Part shown: positions 32,434 to 32,686 of the stretch, in pieces
How positions within the stretch are numbered: position 1 is the stretch's first letter
How the letters are laid out: the number at the start of each line of letters is the position of its first letter
Assembly (NCBI GenBank): GCA_965371445.1
Contig: CBDUYN010000112.1
Location: 1-32,686, forward strand
Direction of reading: 5' to 3'
DNA: 32,686 nucleotides
DNA from: DASWIG01 sp965371445
GTDB lineage: Bacteria > Acidobacteriota > Thermoanaerobaculia > Multivoradales > J023
Position numbers and translations under genes: made by a program
Notes under the pieces: model-generated
What the model saw: the letters and a program-made list of their open reading frames with translations, nothing else
Databases searched by the model: none
What the model was told of the DNA's origin: nothing

Positions 32434-32686
32434 CCGGGACGGTTCTCCTTTCCGTGTCCGGAAAGGTATCACGCCTCGGCGGCGTGACCGGTGGCTCTGG
32501 ACCGGATTCCATCCCGGTCGCGACGAGGAGCGGCTCCGAGAGCCGGTTCGGCAAGCGGCCGGACGGGGTCGAGGCCAACCGCGGCACTTTCCGCTGGCTG
32601 CCCTTTTGTCCGGGAGAATCGCGGCCATTTAAGACTTGCCCGTCTTTTGTTTGCGGCGAAGGCCAAGCAAGTGACGCTGGGCCGTC

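Overview
The window is GC-rich bacterial chromosome that looks like Acidobacteriota, possibly of the Thermoanaerobaculia type. This rests on gene families rather than on a marker gene: a VWFA-related protein of the acidobacterial kind, an Oar-like TonB receptor with a carboxypeptidase-regulatory domain, an FG-GAP/ASPIC (CRTAC1-type) protein followed by a large TPR protein, a secreted M64 peptidase and two Uma2 proteins. No rRNA, tRNA, CRISPR array or intact insertion sequence was seen.

Layout. 1-1149 holds a metallophosphoesterase running off the left edge, followed by a broken VapBC relic. 1668-3226 is an ECF sigma factor/FecR pair whose sigma stop codon seems to be lost. 3283-6587 holds an FHA-RDD membrane protein, rsmE and a secreted M64 peptidase; an SDR gene diverges at 6673. 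7360-9006 is a graveyard: a decayed TPR gene interrupted by an inverted repeat, GGA-loop hairpins inside the 3' end of a truncated vapC, and an antitoxin whose two halves lie on opposite strands. 8976-11559 is a complete modABC molybdate transporter operon. 11594-12206 is a repeat-rich gap with two large nested inverted repeats. 12370-14846 has a Uma2 protein, a CGNR-type regulator ending in a UGA at a zinc-ligand cysteine, a HicBA relic and a small toxin/antitoxin-like pair. 15039-16931 encodes an RNase R-type exonuclease, then a GYD protein and the CRTAC1-TPR pair. A large TonB receptor converges on that pair. 24267-25823 has a second Uma2 protein with a coiled-coil tail and an intact RelBE-like module. 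26072-27959 pairs a bacterial Dnmt2-like methyltransferase with a ferredoxin-NADP reductase. The right end has the VWFA-related protein, an ACR3-type arsenite exporter, pyrF and an SDR gene with a large internal deletion.

Functionally, housekeeping genes (rsmE, rnr, pyrF, modABC, fpr) alternate with envelope and surface genes. Between them lie at least five toxin-antitoxin loci, three of them visibly broken, and several palindromic repeats. The best candidates for new biology are the Dnmt2-like gene, the split antitoxin, the hairpin family with a compensatory base change, the nested inverted-repeat element, and the two TGA/TGC events (stop loss in the sigma gene, stop gain in the CGNR gene).
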